DNA of 64,000 nt from Veillonella sp. CHU740 (GTDB lineage: Bacteria > Bacillota > Negativicutes > Veillonellales > Veillonellaceae). The stretch is taken from contig NZ_RQVD01000002.1 of assembly GCF_003992055.1 (NCBI RefSeq), forward strand, positions 124,001 through 188,000. Reading direction: 5' to 3'. Below are positions 35,469 to 49,717 of this stretch, piece after piece. The notes below the pieces were generated by a model. It was not told where the DNA came from. It searched no databases and was given only the letters and a program-made list of their open reading frames with translations. Numbering within the stretch: position 1 is the stretch's first letter; each line of letters opens with the position of its first letter. The position numbers and the translations under genes were made by a program.

Positions 35469-37924
35469 TATGATTCCCCTAAAATTCCTTTAAAAAAGTG
35501 TCCCCGTGTGATATGAGTAGCTCCTTCTTTGCTCGGTGCTTTTACAGCCCCCTCTAGTAATTGATGATACATACTCACCTCTTTATCAATCCATTTAGGA
35601 CCTCGTTGCCTTCCATCAATGACCAACCGTTGTAACCCAGAACGGCGTAAGTCGTCGATATAGCTTTTCATATCTAGCTCTCGGCTATTCATAATATGGG
35701 TACGACAGAATGGATCTGTATAGATAGGGAATATCTCACCTTTTCTATCTTGTAAGGAATACTCTTTTTTCGTGCATACTAAAGGGCATCCCCGTTTATA
35801 GCCTGTACCTGCAAAACTGCTGATAGGACAATACTCTGAAATCATCAGCTCCACACGACCTTGTACAATAGCACCAATGGGCATAATTCCTTTACTGGCC
35901 ATCGTATTCATTTGATATAATGTCGCTTCTAAGGACACATTGACAGTACTAAATCCTAAATCATTCAATATTCCTAAGGTTTGAGAATTGAAAGTTTGCA
36001 AACCTGTATCACCTTCCACCACACCGGTATATCCCAGTTGATGCAACACTTCCAAAGCCCCTAGGAAATGTACTCGAATTCCATCTGGATTGGCTTGTAC
36101 CATATGGGATACCATATCTCTGAAAGCGGTACTTTCATTATCCTTAATCACCCTTGGGGTACTAAATACAATTTCTTTGTTAGCCTCACGGCACATTTGT
36201 ACAGCTTCTTGATATACAGAATCTGCCACTGGGATTCTGTGTAATGGGTCGCCAAACACAATACGGTCTACTGGTGTCTTGACTGCCTGCTGCAGGCCTT
36301 CTAAGGAATCCACTAAGATTTCTAATTGTTTTGTATTAGATTCTAGGATATCCGCCTGTGTAAATCCTAACACCTGTCCTACAGTTTTTGTCATATCACC
36401 CAATAGTTCCATCCCATTTGGCAAATTCTCTTTACGAGCTTCCCAGGACTCGACGTATTGACCGATAAGTAATTCCTCCATAGCATCTACAGCACTTCTT
36501 CGAAGGCTATTCAAGACACTGCTAGGCCACATATAAGGCCCCTCTGGAACTGTTACATGGTCTAAATCAAATAGCGTATTCCCTAAACGACCTAATTGCT
36601 CCGTAATTTTCTCCACAGAGGTAGGTTTGTTATTAGCAATTTGTAATACATATTCATCAGTGACAGTTACGGTTTGACCAGACTCTAACATCATCGTCAA
36701 TGACACTGTACTTCCTTCTTCACCATGTAAGAACATATAGGATTTGTATTTACGAGTAAAATCTTTTAACCCCCGTTGTTTGGTGTATCCACCTTGGCTA
36801 GCACGATAGACCTTGCCTGCACTAACAGCTTCTGTAAGTGGAATCCGACATATATCACGATCAAAAGTCATATCCGCCGTCACCGTAATATAGTGCACAT
36901 CTCCCGTATGGGCGATGACTTTCAGCAAGTCGCCTTCTGCTACAGCCTCATTAGTGCACAAGACCAGCATACGTCCTTTAACCTGCCCTTCCCCAAGGTA
37001 TTTCCCTAAATGGTTAGGCGCACTGATGGTCATCATAGACTTGGAACCATTATTTTCTAAGTAGGCTGTAGAGAAACCACGATTAAATCCCTCTTCTAAA
37101 CGAGCGAAATCTTCCTGTGTCGCCTGTCCCGCACGATCAATTATGGTCCGATACGTGCCGATGACTTCATGCACATAGCTTACCTTTTTCATACGACCTT
37201 CTACTTTAAATGAAGCCACACCTGCTTCTATAAGTTCTTTCATATAGGCACTATAGTTCAAATCCTTAGGGCTCATAATATAAGTTTCTTTGTCGTGTGT
37301 AATTTGCTCACCATCTAAAGTAACCAATTGGTATGGCAAGCGACATGGTTGGGCACAAGATCCACGGTTGCCACTACGACCACCGATAAAACTACTCATC
37401 AAACATTGTCCTGAATAAGATATACAAAGGGCCCCATGAATAAATACTTCTATTTCAGCCTTTGCATGTGCACAAATATGACGAATCTCATCTAAGCTCA
37501 GTTCCCTAGATAGAACCACTCTTGTAAATCCTAAGCGTTCTAGAAATTGTACGGTCTCTAAATTGGTAGCTGTCATTTGGGTACTTCCATGAAGTTCTAG
37601 AGAAGGTGCTACTTGACGAGCAATTCTTGCCACACCCAAATCTTGTACAATAATGCCGTCTACACCAATGCGTTCTAACTCACGTAGATGATCTGCTAAA
37701 GCTTTGCTTTCACGGTCACCTACTAGAATATTTACGGTTACATAAATACCCACTTGTAATATATGGGCTAGGCGCAGAGCTTCTCGCAACTCATCGTACT
37801 CAAAATTTCCCGCATGAGATCTCGCATTGAATACCTTGCCGCCTAGATAAATGGCATCAGCCCCTGCTTCAAGGGCTGCCATGAAGTTTTCCATTGTCCC
37901 TGCTGGGGCTAATAATTCCATCAT
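35468..37924 (-). CDS. U32 family peptidase-like protein (DUF3656-containing)
   Basis: 818 aa. It begins MMELLAPAGTMENFMAALEAGADAIYLGG with the U32 signature. A central cysteine cluster (SGQCLMSSFIGGRSGNRGSCAQPCRLPY) and a C-terminal one (YKRGCPLVCTKKEY) are likely Fe-S ligands. The family contains RlhA, TrhP and UbiU-type prephenate-dependent RNA hydroxylases as well as putative collagenases. The architecture fits an RNA-modifying RlhA-like role better than a protease, but this is not certain. It lies after the pheT terminator and is coupled to mutS2. Confidence 0.85.
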   Translation of the reverse strand: MMELLAPAGTMENFMAALEAGADAIYLGGKVFNARSHAGNFEYDELREALRLAHILQVGIYVTVNILVGDRESKALADHLRELERIGVDGIIVQDLGVARIARQVAPSLELHGSTQMTATNLETVQFLERLGFTRVVLSRELSLDEIRHICAHAKAEIEVFIHGALCISYSGQCLMSSFIGGRSGNRGSCAQPCRLPYQLVTLDGEQITHDKETYIMSPKDLNYSAYMKELIEAGVASFKVEGRMKKVSYVHEVIGTYRTIIDRAGQATQEDFARLEEGFNRGFSTAYLENNGSKSMMTISAPNHLGKYLGEGQVKGRMLVLCTNEAVAEGDLLKVIAHTGDVHYITVTADMTFDRDICRIPLTEAVSAGKVYRASQGGYTKQRGLKDFTRKYKSYMFLHGEEGSTVSLTMMLESGQTVTVTDEYVLQIANNKPTSVEKITEQLGRLGNTLFDLDHVTVPEGPYMWPSSVLNSLRRSAVDAMEELLIGQYVESWEARKENLPNGMELLGDMTKTVGQVLGFTQADILESNTKQLEILVDSLEGLQQAVKTPVDRIVFGDPLHRIPVADSVYQEAVQMCREANKEIVFSTPRVIKDNESTAFRDMVSHMVQANPDGIRVHFLGALEVLHQLGYTGVVEGDTGLQTFNSQTLGILNDLGFSTVNVSLEATLYQMNTMASKGIMPIGAIVQGRVELMISEYCPISSFAGTGYKRGCPLVCTKKEYSLQDRKGEIFPIYTDPFCRTHIMNSRELDMKSYIDDLRRSGLQRLVIDGRQRGPKWIDKEVSMYHQLLEGAVKAPSKEGATHITRGHFFKGILGES

Positions 37925-37939
37925 AACTCCTTAATACTA

Positions 37940-37970
37940 AATCGGTCACCCCTGAAAGAGATGACCGATT
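37940..37970 (-). terminator. Hairpin between pheT and the U32 gene
   Basis: A 9-bp perfect stem (AATCGGTCA with TGACCGATT) with a 13-nt loop. On the minus strand it is followed by TTAGTATTAA, a weak T-tract. Confidence 0.6.
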
Positions 37971-37995
37971 CTATACATCCCGTAGGATTTACATG

Positions 37996-40440
37996 TTATC
38001 GTAATGTACAACCTTTATCAGCTAATGTTGCTAAAATCGCTTGGATTCTATCTTCAAAATCAGCATCTACCAATGTTCCTTCATGAGAACGGAAAGATAA
38101 CGTATACGCTAAACTACGATATCCTTCTTGAATATGTTCTCCTTCATATACGTCAAAGATACGAACATCTTCTAAATACTGGCCGCCTTCTTGCTCCATG
38201 ACAGTCAAAATTTCACCAGCTTGTACCGTTTTTGGTGCCACAATCGCTAAGTCACGACTTGTACCAGGGAATTTAGAAATACCTGTGAAAGAAATACCTT
38301 TACGGTTTACTTGTAACAATGCTTCTAAATCCATTTCGAACAAGTACGCTTTACCATTGATATCATAATGGCTTGCAACTTGTGGATGCAATTCACCAAA
38401 ACGTACGATTTCTACACCATCTACAGTGATACTAGCACTCACACCTGGATGTAAATAATGTTCTTGGCTGCGGCTGATTTCATACTCTTCAACACCAAGA
38501 TTTGCTAATACAGATTCAATAATACCTTTTAGATCATAGAAGTCTACATTTCTAGCTGCTACATTCCATTCTTGGCGATCCCATTTGCCGAGGATAACCC
38601 CTGCTGCCATCATGCGTTCTTTTGGTAATTCAGTAAGTGGCAACGCATTAGGTTCGTATACAGCAGCCACTTCAAAGACAGCTAAGTCTAAATTCTTTTG
38701 TGCTACATTGCGTTTTGCTGTTTCTAATACGCTAGGCACCAAAGTAGTACGCATTACAGGGAATTCCTCTGAAATTGGGTTCAGAATAGGAATCGCTTGA
38801 TGTCTCCTATCTGTTTCAGGAATCAACAAATCTTGCAAACTATCTTTATGCATGAAACTGAAAGTAATAATTTCATCTAAACCAGATTCAGCCAACGCAT
38901 GTTTCACATCATGCACTAACGCATGCATAGGGGATACTGTACCCGTTTGGATTCGTGCCAATGGCGTAGTAGGTGCAATATTATCATAATTATGAATACG
39001 CGCTACTTCTTCCGCAATATCTGGCATGCCTGTTACATCATCACGCCAAGATGGAATAGTAGCCACTAATGTCTCACCATCAACTTTCACACCGAAGGAT
39101 AAGGTTGTTAAAATGCTAACCATCTCTTCTTCTGCAATATTCGTACCCAAATACGCATTCACAGCTTCACTCGTGAAAGACACTGTACGCACTTCTTTCA
39201 CAGTTGGATATACATCGATTACACCTTTTGCTACGGTAGCACCTGGTGTAATATCCAATAACAATTGTGCTGCTCGATCTAATGCCAATGGTGTCACTTC
39301 GCTATTCACACCACGTTCAAAACGGCCAGATGCTTCAGAGCGTAAACCTAATGCACGAGAGGTACGACGAATGGATGCTCCATTAAAGACAGCAGCTTCC
39401 AATACAACCGTTGTTGTTTCATTGGATACTTCGCTATCAGCCCCACCCATCACACCAGCTACCCCTACAGGACGGTCAGCATCAGCGATAACAAGCATAG
39501 TATCTGCTAATGTGCGATCATTGCTGTCTAAGGTTTGAATTACTTCTCCCTCTGTAGCTTTACGAGCCACTAAACTATGTCCATGAAGATGATCATAGTC
39601 GTAAGCATGCATTGGTTGACCTAATTCTAACATCACATAATTCGTTACGTCCACCACATTATTGATAGGACGAATACCGCAATTACGCAAACGATTTTGT
39701 AGCCATAATGGAGATTTTTGAACTGTTACGTTTTCAATCAAACGCCCCATGAAACGAGAGCATAACTCTGTATCAGCAATAGAAATATTCAAACGACCTT
39801 CAATGGATAGTCCCTCTTCTGGTACTGTCACAGCTGGGAATATAGCCTCTGTTTTATCTAATACTGCGAATTCACGACTTAAACCAACCATGGAAAAACA
39901 ATCTGCACGGTTTGGCGTCAACTCAAATTCATAGACCACATCAGTAAGACCTAGTACTTCTTTTACATCTTGTCCAATAGCTGTACCTTCAGGGAAGATA
40001 TAAATACCAGTAGCTTCTTCTGGCAATACTACATCTGTGGATAAGCCGAACTCAGCCACAGAACAGAACATGCCTTCTGATGTTTGTCCACGAAGTTTGC
40101 CTTTTTTAATTTCTGTACCATCTGCCAAACGAGATTTATGATACGCCACAGGGACAATCTGTCCTACTGCTACATTCGTAGCGGCTGTTACGATTTGTTT
40201 CGTAACTGGCTCCCCTTCTTCGGTTAAGCATTCTACTTGGCATACTTGCAATTTATCTGCATCAGGATGTTTCGTAATTTCTACGATTTTTCCTGTATAG
40301 ATTTTTTTTATACCTGTATCACAGTTAATGACTTCCTCTACAGGAATACCCGCTTGTGTTAAGGTATCTGCAAACTCTTGAGGATTCTCGCCAATATTCA
40401 CAGATACATAGTCTTTCATCCATTGTAAACTAGCTTTCAC
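37996..40440 (-). CDS. pheT: Phenylalanyl-tRNA synthetase beta subunit
   Basis: 814 aa. Domains in order are an N-terminal tRNA-binding OB fold (YTGKIVEITKHPDADKLQVCQVE), the B3/B4 editing domain, B5, the catalytic-like core, and a C-terminal FDX-ACB domain (GISKFPGTSRDLAIV). It forms an alpha2-beta2 complex with PheS. The start is GTG at 40440 with AGGAGG in front. It follows pheS by 9 nt. Confidence 0.96.
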   Translation of the reverse strand: MKASLQWMKDYVSVNIGENPQEFADTLTQAGIPVEEVINCDTGIKKIYTGKIVEITKHPDADKLQVCQVECLTEEGEPVTKQIVTAATNVAVGQIVPVAYHKSRLADGTEIKKGKLRGQTSEGMFCSVAEFGLSTDVVLPEEATGIYIFPEGTAIGQDVKEVLGLTDVVYEFELTPNRADCFSMVGLSREFAVLDKTEAIFPAVTVPEEGLSIEGRLNISIADTELCSRFMGRLIENVTVQKSPLWLQNRLRNCGIRPINNVVDVTNYVMLELGQPMHAYDYDHLHGHSLVARKATEGEVIQTLDSNDRTLADTMLVIADADRPVGVAGVMGGADSEVSNETTTVVLEAAVFNGASIRRTSRALGLRSEASGRFERGVNSEVTPLALDRAAQLLLDITPGATVAKGVIDVYPTVKEVRTVSFTSEAVNAYLGTNIAEEEMVSILTTLSFGVKVDGETLVATIPSWRDDVTGMPDIAEEVARIHNYDNIAPTTPLARIQTGTVSPMHALVHDVKHALAESGLDEIITFSFMHKDSLQDLLIPETDRRHQAIPILNPISEEFPVMRTTLVPSVLETAKRNVAQKNLDLAVFEVAAVYEPNALPLTELPKERMMAAGVILGKWDRQEWNVAARNVDFYDLKGIIESVLANLGVEEYEISRSQEHYLHPGVSASITVDGVEIVRFGELHPQVASHYDINGKAYLFEMDLEALLQVNRKGISFTGISKFPGTSRDLAIVAPKTVQAGEILTVMEQEGGQYLEDVRIFDVYEGEHIQEGYRSLAYTLSFRSHEGTLVDADFEDRIQAILATLADKGCTLR

Positions 40441-40449
40441 GATAACCTC

Positions 40450-41472
40450 CTAGAATTGCGTTAAGAAACGTTTATCATTTTCATAGAATAAACGTAAATC
40501 ATTAATACCATATTTCAACATTGCAATACGTTCTACACCCATACCGAAGGCAAACCCTTGCACTTCATTAGGATCATAGCCATTTAATTTCAACACATTT
40601 GGATGTACCATACCGCAACCAAGAATTTCTAACCAACCTGTGTGAGAACATACACGGCATCCTTCACCATGGCACATGCAACAAGAAATATCTACTTCTG
40701 CACTTGGTTCTGTGAATGGGAAGAAGCTTGTACGGAAACGAACCGCAGTATCTTCACCAAACATTTTTTTCAAGAACAATTCCAATGTTCCTTTCAAATC
40801 AGAGAAGGTAATATTCTTGTCTATGACAAGACCCTCTACTTGATGGAATACTGGAGAATGTGTGGCATCATAGTCCCAACGATATACTTTTCCCGGTGCA
40901 ATCATGCGGATAGGTGCATTTTTTTCGCTGCGTTGTAATGTTCTAGCTTGTACTGGAGATGTATGCGTACGAAGTAATACGGAATCTGTAATATAGAAAG
41001 AATCCTGCATATCACGAGCTGGATGATCGGCAGCTAAATTCAAGCATTCAAAGTTAAAATAGTCTGACTCAATTTCAGGGCCTTCTTCTACAGCATAGCC
41101 CATAGACACAAAGAATTGTTCAATTTCTTCGTTGATTAGTGTTAACGGGTGCAAATGACCTTTGCGAACAGGACGACCAGGTAATGTAATATCAATGGTT
41201 TCTTGTTCTAATTTAGCTGCAAGTACAGCAGCTTCCATTTGTTGTTGTACACTGTCTAATGCCGCTTCCAATGCGACACGAACTGTATTCACCAAGGCTC
41301 CCATAGCAGGACGCTCTTCTGGAGATAGTTTACCTAAGCCTTTCAACAAGGATGTAACTTCCCCTTTTTTACCTAAATAGGTAACGCGAATATCTTGTAG
41401 TTCCTGCAAGTTCGCAGCCCCTTGAATTTGGGCAATTGCTTTCTCTTGCAATGCTTGCAATTGTTCTTTCAT
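40450..41472 (-). CDS. pheS: Phenylalanyl-tRNA synthetase alpha subunit
   Basis: 340 aa. Class II motifs include [20 protein letters not shown] and the [12 protein letters not shown] and [14 protein letters not shown] blocks. It carries the catalytic site for charging tRNA-Phe and is co-transcribed with pheT. An additional [12 protein letters not shown] stretch (about residue 262) is a small cysteine cluster also seen in many bacterial PheS. No T-box leader lies upstream; the gene follows a thioesterase gene by 17 nt. Confidence 0.96.
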   Translation of the reverse strand: MKEQLQALQEKAIAQIQGAANLQELQDIRVTYLGKKGEVTSLLKGLGKLSPEERPAMGALVNTVRVALEAALDSVQQQMEAAVLAAKLEQETIDITLPGRPVRKGHLHPLTLINEEIEQFFVSMGYAVEEGPEIESDYFNFECLNLAADHPARDMQDSFYITDSVLLRTHTSPVQARTLQRSEKNAPIRMIAPGKVYRWDYDATHSPVFHQVEGLVIDKNITFSDLKGTLELFLKKMFGEDTAVRFRTSFFPFTEPSAEVDISCCMCHGEGCRVCSHTGWLEILGCGMVHPNVLKLNGYDPNEVQGFAFGMGVERIAMLKYGINDLRLFYENDKRFLTQF

Positions 41473-41489
41473 TGATTCCTATCCTCCAA

Positions 41490-41942
41490 CTATTCTTCAT
41501 CTAATAACGACCATGGTAATTCTGGTAATACCAAATCGTCAAGAACCATAAAGGTTCCACTTCCCATATAGACAAGTTCTCCCATGTCGTTATACAAACG
41601 ACAAGATGTAACCATCGTACTTTGTCCTTTGTGCTCCACATTGGATACACCGCGAATTCTTGCATTGTTAGGCAATGATTTCACAAAGTTACCATTGATT
41701 TGTACCGTTGTCACTTGCTTTCCTAAGGTAATACAAGCCAATCCCATGAGGTAATCTGATAAACTCAAATGTACCCCACCATACACATCGCCTCGTGGAT
41801 TACTATGTAATTGTTCTTCACTGTGAAAGTCTAGTTCCACATGTCCAGGAGATACATTCTTAAGTGTTACATGATGCAACACTTCAAAAGGATGTGAACT
41901 TGTATGGTCTTGGAAGTATTCCAGTAATGTCTTATGTTCCAT
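41490..41942 (-). CDS. PaaI-type hotdog thioesterase
   Basis: 150 aa. The hotdog fold is indicated by NPRGDVYGGVHLSLSDYLMG, followed by a strand with a shared surface (VTTVQINGNFVKS) and the closing GELVYMGSGTFMVL. Family members hydrolyse acyl- or aryl-CoA thioesters. The usual acidic residue of the PaaI helix is replaced by D in SDYLMG. It lies between ligA and pheS, so it is probably part of the same long transcript. The substrate is not predictable. Confidence 0.8.
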   Translation of the reverse strand: MEHKTLLEYFQDHTSSHPFEVLHHVTLKNVSPGHVELDFHSEEQLHSNPRGDVYGGVHLSLSDYLMGLACITLGKQVTTVQINGNFVKSLPNNARIRGVSNVEHKGQSTMVTSCRLYNDMGELVYMGSGTFMVLDDLVLPELPWSLLDEE

Positions 41943-42010
41943 ATTTGTAACCTCTCTAAGCTTATCTCTTTATTATAGAGGATATACTACCTCATTATCA
42001 ATAGATAGAC

Positions 42011-46194
<4,184 letters not shown>

Positions 46195-46217
46195 AATACC
46201 TCTCTTGCATAGAACAA

Positions 46218-46248
46218 GGGTGCGCTGAGTTTATACTCCAACGCACCC
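46218..46248 (-). terminator. Terminator after the pyrophosphatase gene
   Basis: GGGTGCG pairs with CGCACCC around an inner GAGT/ACTC stem, between ppaC and pcrA. The T-tract (CTTGTTCT) is weak. Confidence 0.55.
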
Positions 46249-46259
46249 CCTAGTATCAA

Positions 46260-47546
46260 TTAGCCTTTCATAGCACCTACGATAGGTGGTACTACTTGTT
46301 TTTTACGGGATAATGTATGTTCTAAATATACTTCATTGTCCACAGGTTGTGCATTAAATGCAGCTGCTACCACATCATTCGCATCACCAACAAATATTAA
46401 ATTAGTAGCTTCTGTTAAAATGTTTGTAATCATTAAGTAAGAAGCACTATAATTATTAGCACTGCGCAATTCTTCCATCGCTTTTAACAAGCAGCCTTTG
46501 CGACCTAAAATATCTGTCGTATCCATCACTTGGATTTGTCCAATACTGATGATTTTACCATTTGCTTCAAACTCTTTTAAATCTGTACGAACAATTTTTT
46601 CATCAGAATAGTCGGACACATCAGATCCAGCTTTTAATAATTCCATGCCATACTCTTCTAAGTTAACACCAGCAATGTCTGCTAATTTTCTTGCAGTTTC
46701 TTTATCTTTTTCGGTACAAGTAGGAGAACGGAACAATACTGTATCAGAAATGATAGCAGATAACATCAACCCTGCAATATTTTTAGGAATCTCTTGACCA
46801 TATTGCCAGTATAAATTAGCAAGAATCGTGCAAGTACATCCTACAGTTTCATAATGAATGAAAATAGGATTGTCTGTCACTAAACCACCGATACGATGAT
46901 GATCGATATTTTCGATTAATTCTGCTTCTTCAATATCATCGATAATTTGTACTTTTTCATTGTGGTCTACCAACACTACTTTAGTTTTTTGTTTTGGCGC
47001 TTCCACATTAGAGCGAATGATACCTAAGTATGTACCATTGTCTACTACTGGATAGCCACCGATATGGGAGTTAGCTTTGAAGTCACGCAATTTAATTTCT
47101 TTACTAATTACTTGGCAAGAAGTTTTTGTGCAAATTTCACTAGCTGTTACACCAGAATTACCACCCATAGCTGCTTCTAAAGCATCAATCAAACGTTGTG
47201 CTGTAATCGTACCTACGTAGGAATTACCATTCTCCACCACTGGAATACGATTCATTTCATATTGTTTACGCCATGCTAATACATCTTGTAAAGACGCTTT
47301 TGCATCTACCGCTGGAATAGTTTCTACTACATCTTCTACTGTAACTGCAAAAGATGTAACAATCTCAGGATGTTCAAATCCAAAGTATTGTAATGCAAAG
47401 GATGTTTCTTTATTAGCTTGGCCTGCACAAATTGGTTGTGCTGGAATACCCATTTGATTTTTTAAGTTTGCATAAGAAATAGCAGAACAAATAGAGTCTG
47501 TATCAGGGCTCTTATGTCCTGTCACTAAAATTGTATCTCTTAACAT
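46260..47546 (-). CDS. ppaC: Manganese-dependent family II inorganic pyrophosphatase with CBS domains
   Basis: 428 aa. The DHH-type metal site is given by GHKSPDTDSICSAISYAN (residues ~10-27), VDHNEK and the ENIDHHRIGGL triad (about residue 215). The C-terminal DHHA2 part ends SRKKQVVPPIVGAM. Between them, residues ~70-190 are a CBS pair (VVETIPAVDAKASLQDVL; RIPVVENGNSYVGTIT), as in nucleotide-regulated enzymes. The DRTGG domain seen in some homologues is missing. It hydrolyses pyrophosphate and is probably controlled by adenine nucleotides. The promoter is an extended -10. Confidence 0.93.
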   Translation of the reverse strand: MLRDTILVTGHKSPDTDSICSAISYANLKNQMGIPAQPICAGQANKETSFALQYFGFEHPEIVTSFAVTVEDVVETIPAVDAKASLQDVLAWRKQYEMNRIPVVENGNSYVGTITAQRLIDALEAAMGGNSGVTASEICTKTSCQVISKEIKLRDFKANSHIGGYPVVDNGTYLGIIRSNVEAPKQKTKVVLVDHNEKVQIIDDIEEAELIENIDHHRIGGLVTDNPIFIHYETVGCTCTILANLYWQYGQEIPKNIAGLMLSAIISDTVLFRSPTCTEKDKETARKLADIAGVNLEEYGMELLKAGSDVSDYSDEKIVRTDLKEFEANGKIISIGQIQVMDTTDILGRKGCLLKAMEELRSANNYSASYLMITNILTEATNLIFVGDANDVVAAAFNAQPVDNEVYLEHTLSRKKQVVPPIVGAMKG

Positions 47547-47594
47547 AGTGTCACCTCATATAATCTTCACTTGAGTTATTTATTATGTTCTTAC

Positions 47595-47603
47595 ATTATA
47601 CCA
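47595..47603 (-). promoter_or_regulatory. Extended -10 promoter of ppaC
   Basis: On the minus strand TGGTATAAT (-10 hexamer at 47595-47600), about 50 nt upstream of the ATG. No good -35 box. Confidence 0.55.
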
Positions 47604-47625
47604 TAAACGCTTAGAAAATGCATAC

Positions 47626-47662
47626 AAAAAAGGCCTTGCAAACTTCTGTTTACAAGACCTCT
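47626..47662 (-). terminator. Terminator of the yceD-rpmF transcript
   Basis: A 13-bp stem with two mismatched or wobble pairs (AGGTCTTGTAAAC with GTTTGCAAGGCCT), an AGAA loop, then TTTTTTG on the minus strand. Confidence 0.85.
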
Positions 47663-47675
47663 TCATTCGTTTCTA

Positions 47676-47855
47676 TTATGCATTTTTAGAAACTACTTGT
47701 TCTCCTTTGTAAGAACCACATGTTGGGCAAACGCGATGCGGCATCATTGGTTCGTGACATTGTGGACAAGCTACATAACCAGGTACTTCTAATTTCCAGT
47801 TAGCACGACGACGATCGCGACGGCATTTGGAAAGTCTACGCTTTGGTACTGCCAT
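47676..47855 (-). CDS. rpmF: 50S ribosomal protein L32
   Basis: 59 aa from [20 protein letters not shown], the classical L32 start; a possible upstream start only adds three residues. Two CxxC pairs ([17 protein letters not shown]) form the zinc ribbon, so this is the zinc-binding form of L32. It follows the DUF177 gene, as in most bacteria, and AAGGAGG precedes the ATG. Confidence 0.97.
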   Translation of the reverse strand: MAVPKRRLSKCRRDRRRANWKLEVPGYVACPQCHEPMMPHRVCPTCGSYKGEQVVSKNA

Positions 47856-47887
47856 TATCTGCACCTCCTTAACATAATCACTAGGTA

Positions 47888-48400
47888 TTAATCATCATTT
47901 TCTTCCTTCAGCAATGTTCTTAGCACTGCTAATCGAGGATCTACCACAAAGGATTCACAAGAGCATGGTGAAACATTTTGATTTGCTCCGCAATGAACAC
48001 ACAATCCTTTGCAATCATCCTGACATAACACTTGAGAGGGCTCATTGATGATTAATGTTTCCCGAATGGTCTCCGTTAGATCAATTTCTTCCCCATCGAA
48101 AGAAATCACATCATCGTCTCCATAGGTGGAATGTGAAACACCAAAAGTCTCTTCAAATGGAACAGTATGGGTATAATTAGTATCGGTTAAGCATCTTGAG
48201 CACTCATAATGTCCATTTGTCGTAATCGTGCCATTCACCACATAATGTTGACCATCGTAACGAAGCTCACCACTAATGGTTATATCATGACGGCTCCAAG
48301 GAAAAGCAGATACGTCACCAAGATCATCCCCTGATGTCGTACATAGAAAAGGGACTATACGTCCAATCTGTTCTTTTGCTTGCTCTACTTGCAGTTTCAT
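47888..48400 (-). CDS. DUF177 (YceD) protein
   Basis: 170 aa. The DUF177 cysteine pair CSRCLTD (about residue 90) is present, plus a C-terminal cluster ([23 protein letters not shown]) that could bind zinc. YceD proteins are encoded next to rpmF throughout bacteria and affect 23S rRNA levels or processing. A consensus promoter (TTGACA-17-TATAAT) lies just upstream and gives a leader of about 14 nt. Confidence 0.9.
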   Translation of the reverse strand: MKLQVEQAKEQIGRIVPFLCTTSGDDLGDVSAFPWSRHDITISGELRYDGQHYVVNGTITTNGHYECSRCLTDTNYTHTVPFEETFGVSHSTYGDDDVISFDGEEIDLTETIRETLIINEPSQVLCQDDCKGLCVHCGANQNVSPCSCESFVVDPRLAVLRTLLKEENDD

Positions 48401-48420
48401 AATTTTACCTCGACTATACT

Positions 48421-48449
48421 ATTATAGCTACCTATACTATCTTTGTCAA
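48421..48449 (-). promoter_or_regulatory. Consensus sigma-70 promoter of yceD-rpmF
   Basis: On the minus strand perfect TTGACA (48444-48449), a 17-bp spacer and perfect TATAAT (48421-48426). The best promoter match noticed in the window. Confidence 0.85.
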
Positions 48450-48520
48450 ATACTAGCACTATATGTTGTTGATTTTCCTAAAAACTCATACAAGACTTAG
48501 CGCTGGCTTGTCATGTGAAA

Positions 48521-48546
48521 AAGAGCTCCCCTACTGGAGAGCCCTT
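48521..48546 (-). terminator. Terminator of the rubredoxin gene
   Basis: On the minus strand AAGGGCTCTCC-AGTA-GGGGAGCTCTT (two wobble pairs) is followed by TTTC. Confidence 0.8.
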
Positions 48547-48578
48547 ATGTATGTGGATTAATTTACCAAATAAATTAA

Positions 48579-48716
48579 TTACATTTCTTCGAATTGGTCT
48601 TTACCAACCCCACAAACTGGGCAAAGGTAATCAGCTGGTTGATCTTCGAATTTAACGCCTTCAACAGCTTCGTCATAAATCCAACCGCATACTACGCAAA
48701 CGTATTTTTTATCCAT
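48579..48716 (-). CDS. Rubredoxin
   Basis: 45 aa: begins [20 protein letters not shown] and ends [14 protein letters not shown]. Two CxxCG knuckles (CVVCG and CPVCG) bind one iron. Rubredoxins carry single electrons, in anaerobes often to peroxide- or oxygen-reducing enzymes. The ATG at 48716 has AGGTGG upstream. It is a single-gene unit with its own promoter and terminator. Confidence 0.97.
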   Translation of the reverse strand: MDKKYVCVVCGWIYDEAVEGVKFEDQPADYLCPVCGVGKDQFEEM

Positions 48717-48770
48717 CGTGTGCACCACCTTTCGTACTAACTAGTTATCTCAGATACTTCATCTGTAAAC

Positions 48771-48799
48771 AGTATACCACCACAATCGAAAACTTTCAA
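48771..48799 (-). promoter_or_regulatory. Promoter of the rubredoxin gene
   Basis: On the minus strand TTGAAA (48794-48799), a 17-bp spacer and TATACT (48771-48776). Confidence 0.75.
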
Positions 48800-48905
48800 T
48801 ATATCATCAATCTTTTTCTATGTTATTTTTGTATACCTATTTGCAAACTACGCATAGCAACTGTTTAGTACAACATATTGAATACCCTCAACGAATGCAT
48901 ACATA

Positions 48906-49679
48906 TCACCAACGTCGACTGGCTCCACCGCCTCCTGAAGAGCCACCGCCGAATCCTCCGAACCCGCCGCCTCCTGAACGTCCTGAATTACCTCTACCTC
49001 GTCCAGAAGCAAGTATCCACAGCAAAGATTGTGTCAAGGTTCCTCCCAAGAATGCAAAATCAACAATGACCAATAAGAATATGCCCACACCTATCAATAG
49101 GAGCTCAAAAGTTGTCAACGGTGCACTCTCTGTACCTGTATCAGTTTGACTTCCATCAATGGATACACCATATTCCTTGGCAGCCTCACCTACCAGTACT
49201 CGATAAGTAGCGACTATACCTTGACCTATGTGCCCCTTTTTAAACGCTGGGCTCGCATACTCGTCTAATATTTGGCCTGCCTTAGCATCATTGATAGCGC
49301 CTTCTAGCCCATAGCCAACTTCAATACGCATTTGTCTATCTTTCAAGGCTACTAAGAACAAAATACCATTATTAGCTTCTTTTTGACCTATCCCCCAGGA
49401 ACGGAATACTCGATTCGCATAGTCTGTTACATCTTCACCATCCAGTGTAGGGACAACTAACACAGCTATTTGGGCTTTAGTCTTTTTCTCTAGTTCCAAG
49501 CCCATTTGATTCATAGTCTGAATTTCTTCTTTGCTTAGACTCTGTGTTTGATCTAATACATACCCATTTTTAGGTGGATGTGGCACATCTAAGGCAAAGA
49601 CAGAGACACTAGCAACAAGCATCCATATAGTTATTAATACACGGCCAATACTGACAGCCCATGTCCATCGTTTTGTCAT
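48906..49679 (-). CDS. TPM-domain exported protein (YgcG-like)
   Basis: 257 aa. An N-terminal signal peptide or anchor (VSIGRVLITIWMLVASVSVFA) is followed by the TPM domain (YVLDQTQSLSKEEIQTMNQMG; IAVLVVPTLDGEDVTDYANRVFRSWGIGQ; NNGILFLVALKDRQMRIEVGYGLEG). A transmembrane helix (ELLLIGVGIFLLVIVDFAFLG) and a glycine/serine-rich tail ending SGGGGASRRW follow. Proteins of this type are found next to LemA, as here, and have been linked to envelope integrity and photosystem repair in plants. The biochemical function is not known. Confidence 0.88.
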   Translation of the reverse strand: MTKRWTWAVSIGRVLITIWMLVASVSVFALDVPHPPKNGYVLDQTQSLSKEEIQTMNQMGLELEKKTKAQIAVLVVPTLDGEDVTDYANRVFRSWGIGQKEANNGILFLVALKDRQMRIEVGYGLEGAINDAKAGQILDEYASPAFKKGHIGQGIVATYRVLVGEAAKEYGVSIDGSQTDTGTESAPLTTFELLLIGVGIFLLVIVDFAFLGGTLTQSLLWILASGRGRGNSGRSGGGGFGGFGGGSSGGGGASRRW

Positions 49680-49717
49680 TCTACCTCCCTAATAAGATAG
49701 CCAATCTATATACAGAA

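Noticed and set aside
41473-41489. T-box leader for pheS, and likewise for tyrS (30823-30831)
   Set aside because: The gaps to the upstream genes are only 17 and 9 nt, too short for a T-box; no T-box motif is present.
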